Shown here piece by piece: positions 51,905 through 60,952 of a DNA stretch of 64,000 nt. This stretch comes from Nocardioides glacieisoli. Lineage in GTDB: Bacteria; Actinomycetota; Actinomycetes; Propionibacteriales; Nocardioidaceae. Below the pieces are notes generated by a model. It did not search any database and was not told where the DNA came from. It saw only the letters and a list, made by a program, of their open reading frames with translations. The first letter of the stretch is position 1. Every line of letters starts with the position of its first letter. The DNA lies in assembly GCF_004137245.1 (NCBI RefSeq), contig NZ_SDWS01000002.1, positions 62,001-126,000 on the forward strand, written 5' to 3'. The translations under genes were made by a program, and so were the position numbers.

Positions 51905-52782
51905 CGAACTCGAAGCCAAAGGGGGTCAGGTTCCCGCGCCCACTGGCACTGCTCGTCTGGGCCTACATCCTCTGGAACCTGCTCCCGGTCGTCAGTGCGA
52001 TGGCCTTCTCGTTCAACGCATCACGGTCGAGAAGTGAGTGGCACGGCTTCTCGACGCAGTGGTGGAGCGGAACTCCGCTGTCGTTGTTCGACAACGAGGA
52101 GTACACCTCGGCTCTCACGCACAGCCTCGAGCTGGCTGCTATGACGACCGTGCTCAGCACGGTGCTGGGGACTCTGTTGGCGCTTGCCGTCACACGTATC
52201 AGAGGTATCGGCCGGCGACCGGTCAACTTCATCTTGATGATCCCGATTGTCACCCCGGAGCTGATTCTCGCAGTCGGCCTCTACCTGAGCCTGACTTTCA
52301 TCATGGTGTGGCCGTTCTCCGCCATCGAGCTCGGCACCACCGCTCAGGTCGTCGGCCAGGTCACCTATACCGTCGGCTTCGTGGTGGTCATCATCCGCGG
52401 GCGCATCGCCGTGCTCGGCGACGGCCTCGAGGCAGCCGCACGTGACCTCGGGGCGGGCCCCATCGCCGCACTCGTTCTGGTGCTCTTCAGGCTGCTGCTG
52501 CCAGCGGTCCTCGTGGGGGCGATGATCAGTTTCGCCTTCTCGATCGACAACTTTGTCATCACCCAGTATCTGTCCGCGGACTCCTCCACGGTATCCATCC
52601 CGATGTATCTGTATGAGAATGCGCGCGGCGGGAATGCCACACCAGCTTTGAATGCACTTGCAACGGTCCTCGTCCTCAGCACCCTGGTCGTCGTCGCGCT
52701 TGCGTCGCTCATGTACCGGTGGGCCACCCGCCGGGAGTCCGTTGAGTCCCATATCACCAGCACTGTTGCGCTGAGCGCTTAG
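51901..52782 (+). CDS. ABC transporter permease, PotC-like
   Basis: 293 residues from ATG 51901, overlapping the previous stop (ATGA). Segments include RPLALLVWAYILWNLLPVVS, ELAAMTTVLSTVLGTLLALA, RPVNFILMIPIVTPELILAV, and VVGQVTYTVGFVVVIIRGRI. The EAA loop, DGLEAAARDLGAGPIAALVL, contacts the ATPase. The typical PotC sequence SFAFSIDNFVITQYLS is present. Confidence 0.93.
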   Translation: MTNSKPKGVRFPRPLALLVWAYILWNLLPVVSAMAFSFNASRSRSEWHGFSTQWWSGTPLSLFDNEEYTSALTHSLELAAMTTVLSTVLGTLLALAVTRIRGIGRRPVNFILMIPIVTPELILAVGLYLSLTFIMVWPFSAIELGTTAQVVGQVTYTVGFVVVIIRGRIAVLGDGLEAAARDLGAGPIAALVLVLFRLLLPAVLVGAMISFAFSIDNFVITQYLSADSSTVSIPMYLYENARGGNATPALNALATVLVLSTLVVVALASLMYRWATRRESVESHITSTVALSA

Positions 52783-52793
52783 GAGATCTGTCC

Positions 52794-53930
52794 ATGGTCA
52801 ACGGCGAGCTTGTCCTCGAGAGCCTTACCAAGAGCTATGACGATCAGGTGGCGGTCGACCACCTTGACCTCTGGGTCGAAGCAGGTGAGTTCTTCTCCAT
52901 TCTCGGCCCCTCCGGCTGTGGCAAGTCGACCACGCTGAAGATGATCGGAGGGTTCGTGGCACCGACGTCGGGTCGGGTGTTCATCGACGGCAAGGACGTC
53001 ACCGATCTGCCGCCCAACAAGCGTGCGGTCAACACGGTGTTCCAGAACTACGCGCTGTTCCCCTTCCTCACGGTCCGCCAGAATGTCGCCTTCGGCCTCC
53101 GCCGCGCACGGGTGGGCAAGCAGGAGCTGAATCGACGTGTCGATGAGGTTCTCGAGCTGGTCGAGCTGTCGACCCTCGGTCACCGGCGGCCGTCCGAGCT
53201 CTCCGGAGGGCAACAACAGCGCGCGGCGCTCGCCCGTGCACTGGTCCTGCGTCCGGATGTGCTTCTGCTCGACGAGCCGCTGAGCGCACTCGATGCCAAG
53301 ATGAGGCGGCAGCTGCAGGTGGAGCTGAAGGAGCTGCATCGGCAAGTCGGAACGACGTTCGTCTACATCACTCACGACCAGGAAGAGGCGATGACGATGA
53401 GTGATCGAATCGCCGTGCTCCAGAACGGGCGTCTCGAGCAGGTCGACGTGCCATCGGCCGTGTACGAACGGCCGGAGACGCCTTTCGTCACGCAGTTCAT
53501 GGGCATCTCGAACATGATCCGGGCCGGGGTTGACCGCGCCGCCGAGGGCTGGGTCGCTCGCTTCGCGAATGCGGAGTTCGCGATGCGCGGATCCCCCCCA
53601 CTCGGCAGCTCAGTCGACCTCTCGATCCGACCTGAGCGTGTGCGCGTGAGCGGGGCCGGTAGCGTCGGGTCCCTCAGTGGCGCGATCGTCGATGTCTCCT
53701 ACCTCGGCGCTGCGACGCACTACCTCATCGAGCTCGACGCAAACGTCACCCTCCAGGCTGCCGTCCCCAATGACGGCGTTCATCACCTCCGAAGGATGGG
53801 CGAGAAGGTCTCGGTCCACCTCTCGCCGGAGGACCTCCGGGTGGTGGGGGAGGACCAGGTTGCAGAGAGTCCGGTCGACGCCTTCACGAAGGTATCCACG
53901 GACTACGCTGACCACGTTCCCGTCAACTAA
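52794..53930 (+). CDS. ABC transporter ATP-binding protein, PotA-like
   Basis: 378 residues with Walker A LGPSGCGKSTTLKMIGG (about 38-54), Q-loop NTVFQNYALFPFLTVRQNVA, signature LSGGQQQRAALARALVLRPD, Walker B VLLLDEPLSALDAKMR and H-loop VYITHDQEEAMTMSDRIAVL. The C-terminal TOBE domain is about 285-365. It starts at ATG 52794, 12 bases after the permease. It drives import with the two permeases. Confidence 0.95.
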   Translation: MVNGELVLESLTKSYDDQVAVDHLDLWVEAGEFFSILGPSGCGKSTTLKMIGGFVAPTSGRVFIDGKDVTDLPPNKRAVNTVFQNYALFPFLTVRQNVAFGLRRARVGKQELNRRVDEVLELVELSTLGHRRPSELSGGQQQRAALARALVLRPDVLLLDEPLSALDAKMRRQLQVELKELHRQVGTTFVYITHDQEEAMTMSDRIAVLQNGRLEQVDVPSAVYERPETPFVTQFMGISNMIRAGVDRAAEGWVARFANAEFAMRGSPPLGSSVDLSIRPERVRVSGAGSVGSLSGAIVDVSYLGAATHYLIELDANVTLQAAVPNDGVHHLRRMGEKVSVHLSPEDLRVVGEDQVAESPVDAFTKVSTDYADHVPVN

Positions 53931-53938
53931 CACGGCGG

Positions 53939-55003
53939 GTGGACCTCAGCGACGGCCGTGCTCGAGGAGCTCGAGCTGGCAACCAAGACGGGATTGATGG
54001 GCGAGCAGTGGACCTAGCAATTCCTCCGCACCGAATGGTCGACCCCAGGCCCACCTGGGGCCTGGCCGGAGCTTCTCTGGATGCGCTGGACATCGACATC
54101 ATCCGGGTTCTGCAGGGGGATGGCCGGGCGAGCTCGGTGGACATCGCGCGCACCCTGGACGAGCCGGTCGCCACGGTCAGGCGGAAAGTCGGCGAGCTCG
54201 TATCGAGCGGAGTCGTGAGAATTCGAGCAGTGACCCACCCGAGCGTGCTCGGGTTGCGGTCGATGTGTCTGGTGTCGATCCGGGTGAAGTCCGGCGTCTC
54301 CGTCTCGCGCTTCGCTGAGTCCCTGCTCCAAGTGCCGGAGATCGACTACGTCGCGACCTGCATGGGGCGCTTCCAGGTCCTCGTCGAAGTCCTCGCCCCG
54401 AGTCCGGGCGTCATGGCGGAGGTCGTGGAGACGAAGCTGCACATGGCGCCCGAGGTGGAATCTCTGGAGGTGTCGCCGTACTTCCACCTCCACTACTTGC
54501 AGCCCGACTTCACGCGGCCTGTCGAGGGCGTCCCGGCCGTCGGAGAGCGAGCAGAGCCGCTGGACGGCGTCGACACCCGCATCGTGATCGCCCTGAACCG
54601 AGACGGTCGGCAACCGTTCAAGTCGATCGGGACGGACCTCGGCATGTCCGAGTCCCAGGTCCGCAAGCGGGTCGGCAGGCTCGTCAATGCAGGTCATCTG
54701 CGGATCATGGGCGTTGTCGATCCGAACACGCTCGGCTTCCGCACGAATGTCTGGATCTTCGCAACGCCAACTGCCGGGACGCCCCTCAGCGAACTGGCTG
54801 CAGCGTTTGCGCAGATCGCGTCGGTGACGTTCGTGGCGAGCGCGGCCGGCAGGTGGGCTGTGCTCGTCGAGGCTGTGTGCCGAGACGAGGCGGATGTACT
54901 CCGCATGATTGAGGAGCAGGTCCTGACCATGGGATCCCTGGGAAGCTTCGAGACCGCGATCGTCAGCAATCTCTACTTCAATCCCCCGACTGCTGCGCGC
55001 TGA
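53939..55003 (+). CDS. Second double-length Lrp/AsnC family regulator
   Basis: 354 residues if started at GTG 53939, or about 331 from GTG 54008, which lies six bases after GGCGAG. It has two HTH/RAM units: LDALDIDIIRVLQGDGRASS with VDIARTLDEPVATVRRKVGE, then LDGVDTRIVIALNRDGRQPF with LGMSESQVRKRVGRLVNAGH. It closely resembles the 45017 gene in layout, including the S-E-S-Q-V-R-K-R-V recognition helix. It is the last gene of the importer operon, eight bases after the ATPase, and probably regulates uptake. Confidence 0.88.
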   Translation: MDLSDGRARGARAGNQDGIDGRAVDLAIPPHRMVDPRPTWGLAGASLDALDIDIIRVLQGDGRASSVDIARTLDEPVATVRRKVGELVSSGVVRIRAVTHPSVLGLRSMCLVSIRVKSGVSVSRFAESLLQVPEIDYVATCMGRFQVLVEVLAPSPGVMAEVVETKLHMAPEVESLEVSPYFHLHYLQPDFTRPVEGVPAVGERAEPLDGVDTRIVIALNRDGRQPFKSIGTDLGMSESQVRKRVGRLVNAGHLRIMGVVDPNTLGFRTNVWIFATPTAGTPLSELAAAFAQIASVTFVASAAGRWAVLVEAVCRDEADVLRMIEEQVLTMGSLGSFETAIVSNLYFNPPTAAR

Positions 55004-55451
55004 GCGTCAGCTCATTCCACCTATCAGCGCCCGGTCGCCTCGGTAGTTCTACTCCCGCAGCCCTCATGTTGCCAGGACGTGGAGTAGGAGCACCGCTGCT
55101 GGTCGGCGGAGGGCCTCCACCCGCTGACGGTCGAGGGCCGCTCGTGGCCTGACTGATGACTGAAAGTCGCCCTTGACAGAGACGAGGTGACCGATTGTAA
55201 TGATCAAGCACTGCAACTCGACGAATTTGGAAGAGCAGACGTGGTCAACCGAACGAAGCACAACTGCGCGGCTCGTCGACCTGTCGGTGACCACTGCCGC
55301 TGGCTCAGCCTGACGTGCAGCTCGTCGTGCAGGAATGGGACAAGAGCCGCAAGTGGGCCTCGCCCAAATCCGATTGGCCGCGGCACTCAGATCACCGCCC
55401 GTGCTGACCGACATAGACGCGCTCACCAAGACCGATGACCAGGAGAGAACC
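55004..55451. other. 448-bp leader region upstream of the oxygenase operon
   Basis: No convincing gene. A plus-strand frame at 55187-55438 begins at a GTG inside the promoter and has no ribosome binding site. The promoter at 55173 would give a 5' leader of roughly 240 bases, long enough for post-transcriptional control. Confidence 0.5.
55173..55201 (+). promoter_or_regulatory. Promoter of the Rieske oxygenase operon
   Basis: TTGACA (55173-55178), a 17-base spacer and TGTAAT (55196-55201). GACCGATT just before and at the -10 matches the importer promoter at 49579. TTG-TAATGAT-CAA (from 55196) is a small symmetric element over the -10 and could be an operator. Confidence 0.7.
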
Positions 55452-56534
55452 GTGACCCTTACCCGTGACCAGCTCGCCGCCGAGCTCAAGGACGCGATCG
55501 CCACCAACAGCGGGCTGCCGACGCACTGGTACAACGCCGAGGAGGTTCTGCAGCTCGAGCAGGAACTGATCTTCCGAAAGTCGTGGTACCACGTGGGACA
55601 CCTCGACCAGCTTGCCAACGTCGGGGACTTCGTCACCGCGACCATTGCCGGTGCGTCTGTTCTGCTGACGCGCACCGAGGACGGGATCCGCGGGTACTTC
55701 AACACCTGTCGGCACCGCGGGCACCTAGTGAAGAGCGAGCCGCAAGGAAATGCGAAGAGCCTGCTGTGCCGATATCACGGCTGGAACTACGATCTCGACG
55801 GCTCCCTGCGCAGCGCACCATACGCGCAGGACGAGGTCGGCTTTGACAAGTGCATGTTCTCGCTGACGCCCATCAAGGTCGACTACTGGGGACCGTTGGT
55901 CTTCGCGAACCTCGACGTGAACGCTCCGGCATTCATGGAACTCTTCCACGAGCTGCCCACCCAGGCGGCCAAGGAAGGATGGCACATGGGCGAGGGATTC
56001 CGGCGGGTTCCGCGTGAGCCTTACACGATCGAGGCGAACTGGAAGCTCGTCGTCGACAACTCCATCGAGTGCACGCACTGCACGTTGACCCACCCCAACT
56101 TCGCGCGCACGTACAACGTCAAGATGCCCGTCTACGAGTACCACGAGTTCGAGAACTACTCCTACCAGTGGGGCCCCGCACAGGTCGAGCAGCGGGTGGG
56201 CAACTACCAGCAGTGGTTCCTGTTCCCACACACCCTCCCGGTGCGGGCCGGCGGGATCGTCTACGACTTCTGGACCTTCGAACCGCTCAGCGCGACCAAG
56301 ACCCTCGCATCCGGTGTCCACTACTTCCACGAGTCTGTGACTGACGCTGAAATCGAAGCCTATTACGAGGGTTACTCGACCATCACCCAGGAGGATCAGG
56401 CCGTCATGGAGAACATGCAGCGCGGCCTGAACCCCGCCTACTCGGGACCGGCGAACCGAAACCTGGTCAAGGGCGGGGAGCGCCTTCTGCAGCACATGCA
56501 GTCGCTGATGCTGAACTCCTTCGAGAACGCCTGA
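55452..56534 (+). CDS. Rieske non-heme iron oxygenase, quaternary-amine (CntA/GbcA) type
   Basis: 360 residues from GTG 55452, four bases after AGGAGAG; upstream in-frame starts have no such site. The Rieske cluster ligands are Cys86-x-His88 (NTCRHRGHLV) and Cys106-x-x-His109 (LLCRYHGWNYDLDGS). The catalytic iron site is Glu206-x-x-His209-x4-His214 (SIECTHCTLTHPNFARTYN). A Glu, not Asp, at the bridging position is the known mark of CntA-type carnitine and related quaternary-amine oxygenases. It probably cleaves a C-N bond or removes an N-methyl group, using electrons from the following reductase. The substrate (a betaine, carnitine-like or proline betaine compound) is inferred. Confidence 0.88.
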   Translation: MTLTRDQLAAELKDAIATNSGLPTHWYNAEEVLQLEQELIFRKSWYHVGHLDQLANVGDFVTATIAGASVLLTRTEDGIRGYFNTCRHRGHLVKSEPQGNAKSLLCRYHGWNYDLDGSLRSAPYAQDEVGFDKCMFSLTPIKVDYWGPLVFANLDVNAPAFMELFHELPTQAAKEGWHMGEGFRRVPREPYTIEANWKLVVDNSIECTHCTLTHPNFARTYNVKMPVYEYHEFENYSYQWGPAQVEQRVGNYQQWFLFPHTLPVRAGGIVYDFWTFEPLSATKTLASGVHYFHESVTDAEIEAYYEGYSTITQEDQAVMENMQRGLNPAYSGPANRNLVKGGERLLQHMQSLMLNSFENA

Positions 56535-56590
56535 GCCGCCTGCGCCCTCGTGTCGACGTCATCGTCGGCACTTTCGAGAGAGCCGGAGAG

Positions 56591-57571
56591 ATGCTAGACC
56601 TACAACACCTGCAGACCACACCCTTTACCGGCTCCACCGGTGATGTGCCCGCGCTGCTGGCCGTCCAGCGCCGTGAGGAGATCGCAGATGGAGTTGTCCG
56701 GCTCGACCTGGTCCGACCGGATGGACGCGCACTGCCCGAGTGGTCGCCCGGTACGCACCTGAGTTTGGACCTTGCCAACGGACTACAACGACAGTATTCA
56801 CTCTGTGGAGCCCGAGACGACAGCGCATGGTCGATCGCCGTGCAGCGGGAGCAGCCCTCGCGCGGCGGCTCCGCATGGCTGCACGACCACGCGACCCCGG
56901 GGACGGAGCTTCCGATCACCCACGTGCGCAACAACTTCGACTTCGACCCAGCATCCAACTACGTATTCGTTGCAGGGGGGATCGGCATCACGCCTCTCGT
57001 CTCGATGGTGGAGGCAGCCGAGTCGAGCGGCGCTCGGTGGCGGATGCTCTACGGGGGTCGCGGCCGCGCATCGATGGCGTTCCTCCAGCAATTGTCGGTG
57101 TACGAGCAAGTAACAGTTTGCGCAGAAGACGAACACGGTCGACCAGATCTCGCTGGCTACATCGGCGAGCCGCGTAACGACACCCTGATCTACGCGTGCG
57201 GGCCCGCGGGGATGCTCAATGCCTTGTACGACGCAGCCGCTGCCTGGCCCGCCGGGTCGCTGCGCGTCGAACGCTTCACGGCAGCAGACTTGGACCAGGA
57301 CAACGGAACGTTCGTCGTCGAACTGGCCCGGGCCAAGAAGGAAGTCGTGGTCGGGTCGGACCAGTCCATTCTCGACTCCGTGCGTGCGGCTGGCATCGAC
57401 GCCATGTCCTCCTGCGAGGAAGGCACGTGCGGAACCTGTGAGACCCGGGTTCTGTCCGGCATCCCAGAACACCGAGACGTGGTCCTCAGCGATGCAGATC
57501 GAGCGAGCAACTGCTACATGATGATCTGTGTCTCCCGTTCGCAGGGTGAACGTCTCGTGCTGGATCTCTGA
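56591..57571 (+). CDS. Oxygenase reductase (flavin, NAD and [2Fe-2S] domains; CntB/VanB-like)
   Basis: 326 residues. The flavin-binding region is SLDLANGLQRQYSLCGARDD (R-x-Y-S-L motif). The NAD region has YVFVAGGIGITPLVSMVEAA and LIYACGPAGMLNAL. The C-terminal plant-type [2Fe-2S] domain has MSSCEEGTCGTCETRVLSGI and a late Cys in ASNCYMMICVSRSQGERLVL. This domain order is that of phthalate-dioxygenase-type reductases, the partners of single-subunit Rieske oxygenases. It lies 56 bases after the oxygenase and is its likely partner. Confidence 0.93.
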   Translation: MLDLQHLQTTPFTGSTGDVPALLAVQRREEIADGVVRLDLVRPDGRALPEWSPGTHLSLDLANGLQRQYSLCGARDDSAWSIAVQREQPSRGGSAWLHDHATPGTELPITHVRNNFDFDPASNYVFVAGGIGITPLVSMVEAAESSGARWRMLYGGRGRASMAFLQQLSVYEQVTVCAEDEHGRPDLAGYIGEPRNDTLIYACGPAGMLNALYDAAAAWPAGSLRVERFTAADLDQDNGTFVVELARAKKEVVVGSDQSILDSVRAAGIDAMSSCEEGTCGTCETRVLSGIPEHRDVVLSDADRASNCYMMICVSRSQGERLVLDL

Positions 57572-57684
57572 CAGACCTCGCCGCCGCCTCGAACGAACAT
57601 GATCCGCCGGACTGCGCCAAGCACCGACGCTGGTTGCAGTCCGGACCGCAACGCAAGGAGTAAGAAGGGCGGTCGTAGTTTCTC

Positions 57685-59319
57685 GTGACGTTCGTGATCA
57701 CACAGGCATGTTGTAACGATGCTTCCTGCGTTGCCGTATGCCCTGTGCAGTGCATCAGACCGCGCCCGGGCGACAGTGACTTCGCTACCACTGAGCAGTT
57801 GTACATCGACCCGGCAACGTGCATCGATTGCGGCGCGTGCGCCTACGAGTGCCCGGTAGACGCAATCTTCCCAGAGGAGGATCTTCCACCCCCGCTGGCG
57901 GACTTCCGCGATATCAACGCGGACTACTTCGCCCTGCACCCGCTGGAAGATGTGCGTCCGCTTCCGGTCAAGCGCCATCGCCTCCCAGATGCAACAACCG
58001 AGTTCCGCGTGGCCGTGATAGGAGCCGGACCATCCGCAATGTACGCCGTCGCCGAGTTGAGCGAGATGGTAGGCGTGAGCGTCACGGTTCTCGAGCGGAC
58101 ACCGACGCCTCTTGGGCTGTTACGCGCTGGCGTGGCACCCGATCACGAGGGGACGAAGCTCATCGGCGAGAGGTTCTCCCGTGTGCTTCAGCGCCCGAAT
58201 GTCGAGTGTCTGTTCAATGTGGAAGTGGGACGCGACGTCTCCGTCGCAGAACTGTTGATTCATCATCACGCGGTCATCTGTGCTGTGGGCGCCGCGGATG
58301 ATCGCAAACTTGGAATCCCGGGCGAGGACCTGGAGGGATCCGTATCCGCGCGTGAGTTCGTAGCCTGGTACAACGGCCATCCCGACTACTCGGACAGGCA
58401 CTTCGATCTGTCGGGCAAACGAGCCGTCGTCATCGGAAACGGTAACGTCGCGCTCGACGTCGCCCGGGTCCTAGCACGACCAGCATCGGCGTACGAGAAG
58501 ACCACGATGTCCGACGTCGCGTTGGAGGCGCTTCGCGGAAGCGCGATTGAAGAGGTCATGGTGGTCGGCCGGCGAGGGCAAGTGTTCGGCGCCTACAGCA
58601 CGGCCGAGCTGCTCGCTCTCGAACGACTGCCAGGGGTCGACCTCCTCGCCTACCCCGCGGAAGTTTCTGTGACCGACGAGGAGTTGGTGACCGCGGGCCT
58701 GGAGGAGTCATCTTTCAACTTCGCCCGGCGTAGAGGAGTCATTGACGCGGCGGCGCGCCGCACACCTGTCTCTCCACGCCGCATCATCATGCGGTACCGC
58801 TTGAAGCCGACCGCGCTGATTGGCGAGGACGCAGTCCGCGGGGTCGTCCTGACAGAAGCCGACGGAACCTCGGAGGCAGTGGAGACATCCCTCGTGATCC
58901 GCGCCGTTGGCTTCAGAGCCCGCTCGATGCCCGGAATCCCGTTCGACAGCTCGGCCGGCATCATCCCCAACGACGCCGGAAGGATCGTCGACCCTGACAC
59001 AGGACGCCCGCTGCCCGGACTGTACTGCGCAGGATGGGTCAAACGAGGTCCCAGTGGAGTGATCGGGACGAACCGAACCGACTCGGCTGAGACCGTCGCC
59101 TCGTTGCTGGAGGACCTGGCAGACGGTCGAGTGCCACAACCAGTCGGAAGCTCGACCGACTTCGCCGATCTCATCAGGTCACGTCAACCGTACCTGGTTG
59201 ATCGCGCGGGCTGGCGCCGGATCGAAGAGGCTGAGCTCGGAGCCGGCGCAGCTACCGGACGCACCCGCGTCAAGCTGCTCAATTCCGCAGACCTGTTGAA
59301 AGCGGCTCGCGGAGCCTAG
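57685..59319 (+). CDS. Ferredoxin fused to ferredoxin-NADP reductase (FprB-like)
   Basis: 544 residues from GTG 57685; the ribosome binding site is weak. The N-terminal domain is a bacterial two-cluster ferredoxin (ACCNDASCVAVCPVQCIRPR and ATCIDCGACAYECPVDAIFP). From about residue 105 comes an adrenodoxin-reductase-type flavoprotein: VAVIGAGPSAMYAVAELSEM, RAGVAPDHEGTKLIGERFSR, VIGNGNVALDVARVLARPAS, and GWVKRGPSGVIGTNRTDSAE. It passes electrons between NADPH and an iron-sulfur partner, perhaps an oxygenase in the same pathway. Codon 146 (58120-58122) is TTA, very rare in such genomes. Confidence 0.92.
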   Translation: MTFVITQACCNDASCVAVCPVQCIRPRPGDSDFATTEQLYIDPATCIDCGACAYECPVDAIFPEEDLPPPLADFRDINADYFALHPLEDVRPLPVKRHRLPDATTEFRVAVIGAGPSAMYAVAELSEMVGVSVTVLERTPTPLGLLRAGVAPDHEGTKLIGERFSRVLQRPNVECLFNVEVGRDVSVAELLIHHHAVICAVGAADDRKLGIPGEDLEGSVSAREFVAWYNGHPDYSDRHFDLSGKRAVVIGNGNVALDVARVLARPASAYEKTTMSDVALEALRGSAIEEVMVVGRRGQVFGAYSTAELLALERLPGVDLLAYPAEVSVTDEELVTAGLEESSFNFARRRGVIDAAARRTPVSPRRIIMRYRLKPTALIGEDAVRGVVLTEADGTSEAVETSLVIRAVGFRARSMPGIPFDSSAGIIPNDAGRIVDPDTGRPLPGLYCAGWVKRGPSGVIGTNRTDSAETVASLLEDLADGRVPQPVGSSTDFADLIRSRQPYLVDRAGWRRIEEAELGAGAATGRTRVKLLNSADLLKAARGA

Positions 59320-59486
59320 CGATGGTGGCACGCGTCCCCGCAGCGGCTGCAGCGAAGCACACCAACAGTCGGCGTTACTGCGTGTGATGAGAATGACCGG
59401 CGTCCCGACCAAGCAAACGACACAATGTTCAAAGTCCGGGAAAGGAACAACATGCGGTACTTCGGCGACTCTAGGCGGCGTGACCG

Positions 59487-60281
59487 TTGACCTTCGAGAC
59501 GGTGGGCTCGGTCGCGGCCCTGCAGATCGCGGCAACCAAGGGCTTTGCTCTACGAAGTGTCCCTACGGTGCAGGTCACACCGACAGGCATCGAAGGCAAC
59601 CGCGAGTTTTTCCTGGTCGACGTTGATGAGCGCCTCTATTCCGTGCCCAAGGACCCAATCTTTCTTGGGTTGTGGACCGCATACGATCCGGGCACGCGCG
59701 TGTTGTGCATCGGCCGCGCCGAGAAGGTTGAGTGCGTTGCGGAAGTGCGCGACGAAGGTTCGGTTCGGCAGTTCGAGTTCGACGAACGTGTCGTCGACGG
59801 CTACTGGACGCCAGGGCCGTGGGATGAATTCGTGTCCAGGCTCGCCGGTCGGCGGCTCCGCCTCGCACGCTGCGCGACCACCGGCGGTGGCTTCGATGTG
59901 TATCCGGTGACACTGCTATCCACTGCTTCCTTGCACGCGCTCGGATCTGAACCGGATGGGCGGCCAGTCGATCCAAGGCGTTTCCGGCTGAACATGACGC
60001 TCGACCTCGGAGGCCGCCCGTTCGCCGAAGATGGCTGGTCTGCGCGCGTCCTTGCAGTGGGCGCCTGCGAACTGCGACTTCGTGGTGGAATCCCGCGCTG
60101 TCTCGCGGTGGAGAATCGACCTGATGACGGCAACCGAGATTTTCGCGTACAGCGCCGGATCCGCGAGGTCCGCGGCGCCACTCCGAGTGAAGCGGGCCCC
60201 AGCGTTCTGTTAGGCGTGTACGCCGAGGTCGTTACGCCCGGCACCGTGTCCGTAGGCGATTGTGTTCAGCTGGCCCGTTGA
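59487..60281 (+). CDS. MOSC domain protein
   Basis: 264 residues. Start TTG 59487 follows AGGCGG by eight bases; GTG 59502 is an alternative. The N-terminal barrel (SVPTVQVTPTGIEGNREFFL) and the C-terminal part with the likely Cys in GIPRCLAVENRPDDGNRDFR and VLLGVYAEVVTPGTVSVGD fit the MOSC family, which handles molybdenum-cofactor sulfur or acts in mARC/YiiM-type N-reduction. Codon 242 (60210-60212) is TTA. Its link to amine metabolism is only by position. Confidence 0.82.
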   Translation: MTFETVGSVAALQIAATKGFALRSVPTVQVTPTGIEGNREFFLVDVDERLYSVPKDPIFLGLWTAYDPGTRVLCIGRAEKVECVAEVRDEGSVRQFEFDERVVDGYWTPGPWDEFVSRLAGRRLRLARCATTGGGFDVYPVTLLSTASLHALGSEPDGRPVDPRRFRLNMTLDLGGRPFAEDGWSARVLAVGACELRLRGGIPRCLAVENRPDDGNRDFRVQRRIREVRGATPSEAGPSVLLGVYAEVVTPGTVSVGDCVQLAR

Positions 60282-60622
60282 GCGGAGAGGCTGCGATGCC
60301 CAGACACCGATCTCTACGCGGCACACCCGCTCGATGGGCGTGAGGGCACGGCGGAAGCCGCTGTTGCGTCGGGGCGCGCTCGGCAGACTCGGTCAGCGGG
60401 CACCCAAAGGGGGCGCTTGCAACGTAGGGGCGCGCAGGACCGGGCTGACTGTGCGGAGGGGGGCAACATGAGTGCCGGTGTTCGAACGCTGGCCCAGTAG
60501 TCACTGGCGCATCGCGCTACCAGTGTTATACCTCGCGCAGACCAAATCACTCGGACCAGAACGGCCATCGCCATGCCGATGTCGATGGCGACGGCAGGTT
60601 CGCACCTACCCGAATCGATGAC
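60282..60622. other. 341-bp intergenic region
   Basis: No gene is seen; short frames here lack ribosome binding sites and familiar sequence. The AT-rich stretch TACCAGTGTTATACCTCG near 60520 could be a -10 region for the SMR gene. No hairpin stands out. Confidence 0.5.
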
Positions 60623-60952
60623 ATGTACCCTCTGCTCCTGCTCCTCGTCGCGATCGTCGCCGAGGTCGCTGCCACCGTCATGCTCAAAAGCGCCGACGGC
60701 TTCTCGAGGCTCGTTCCCAGTATCCTGGTCTTCGTCGGCTACGCGACCTCCTACATAGCACTCGGCTTCGCTCTGAAGCTCGGTCTGAACTTGGGAACCG
60801 GCTATGCGATGTGGGCAGGACTCGGGGCTCTGGCCGCGGCAGTGGCCGGCACGGTGCTCTTCGATGAGCATCTGACCCATACCGCGATCTTCGGCATCGT
60901 GCTGGTCCTGGCGGGAGTGCTTCTTATCAACCTCACAGGTCCAACTGGATGA
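60623..60952 (+). CDS. SMR family small multidrug/quaternary-ammonium transporter
   Basis: 109 residues with four membrane helices, the SMR length. The conserved membrane Glu is Glu14 (VAIVAEVAATVMLKSADGF). The TM3 signature is GTGYAMWAGLGALAAAVAGT, followed by FDEHLTHTAIFGIVLVLAGV. SMR proteins exchange protons for quaternary amines or guanidinium compounds. Next to a quaternary-amine oxygenase it could export excess substrate or a product. Confidence 0.93.
   Translation: MYPLLLLLVAIVAEVAATVMLKSADGFSRLVPSILVFVGYATSYIALGFALKLGLNLGTGYAMWAGLGALAAAVAGTVLFDEHLTHTAIFGIVLVLAGVLLINLTGPTG

Noticed and set aside
55187..55438. An 83-codon leader frame before the oxygenase gene.
   Set aside because: Its GTG lies within the promoter spacer, so it would not be on the transcript, and there is no ribosome binding site.
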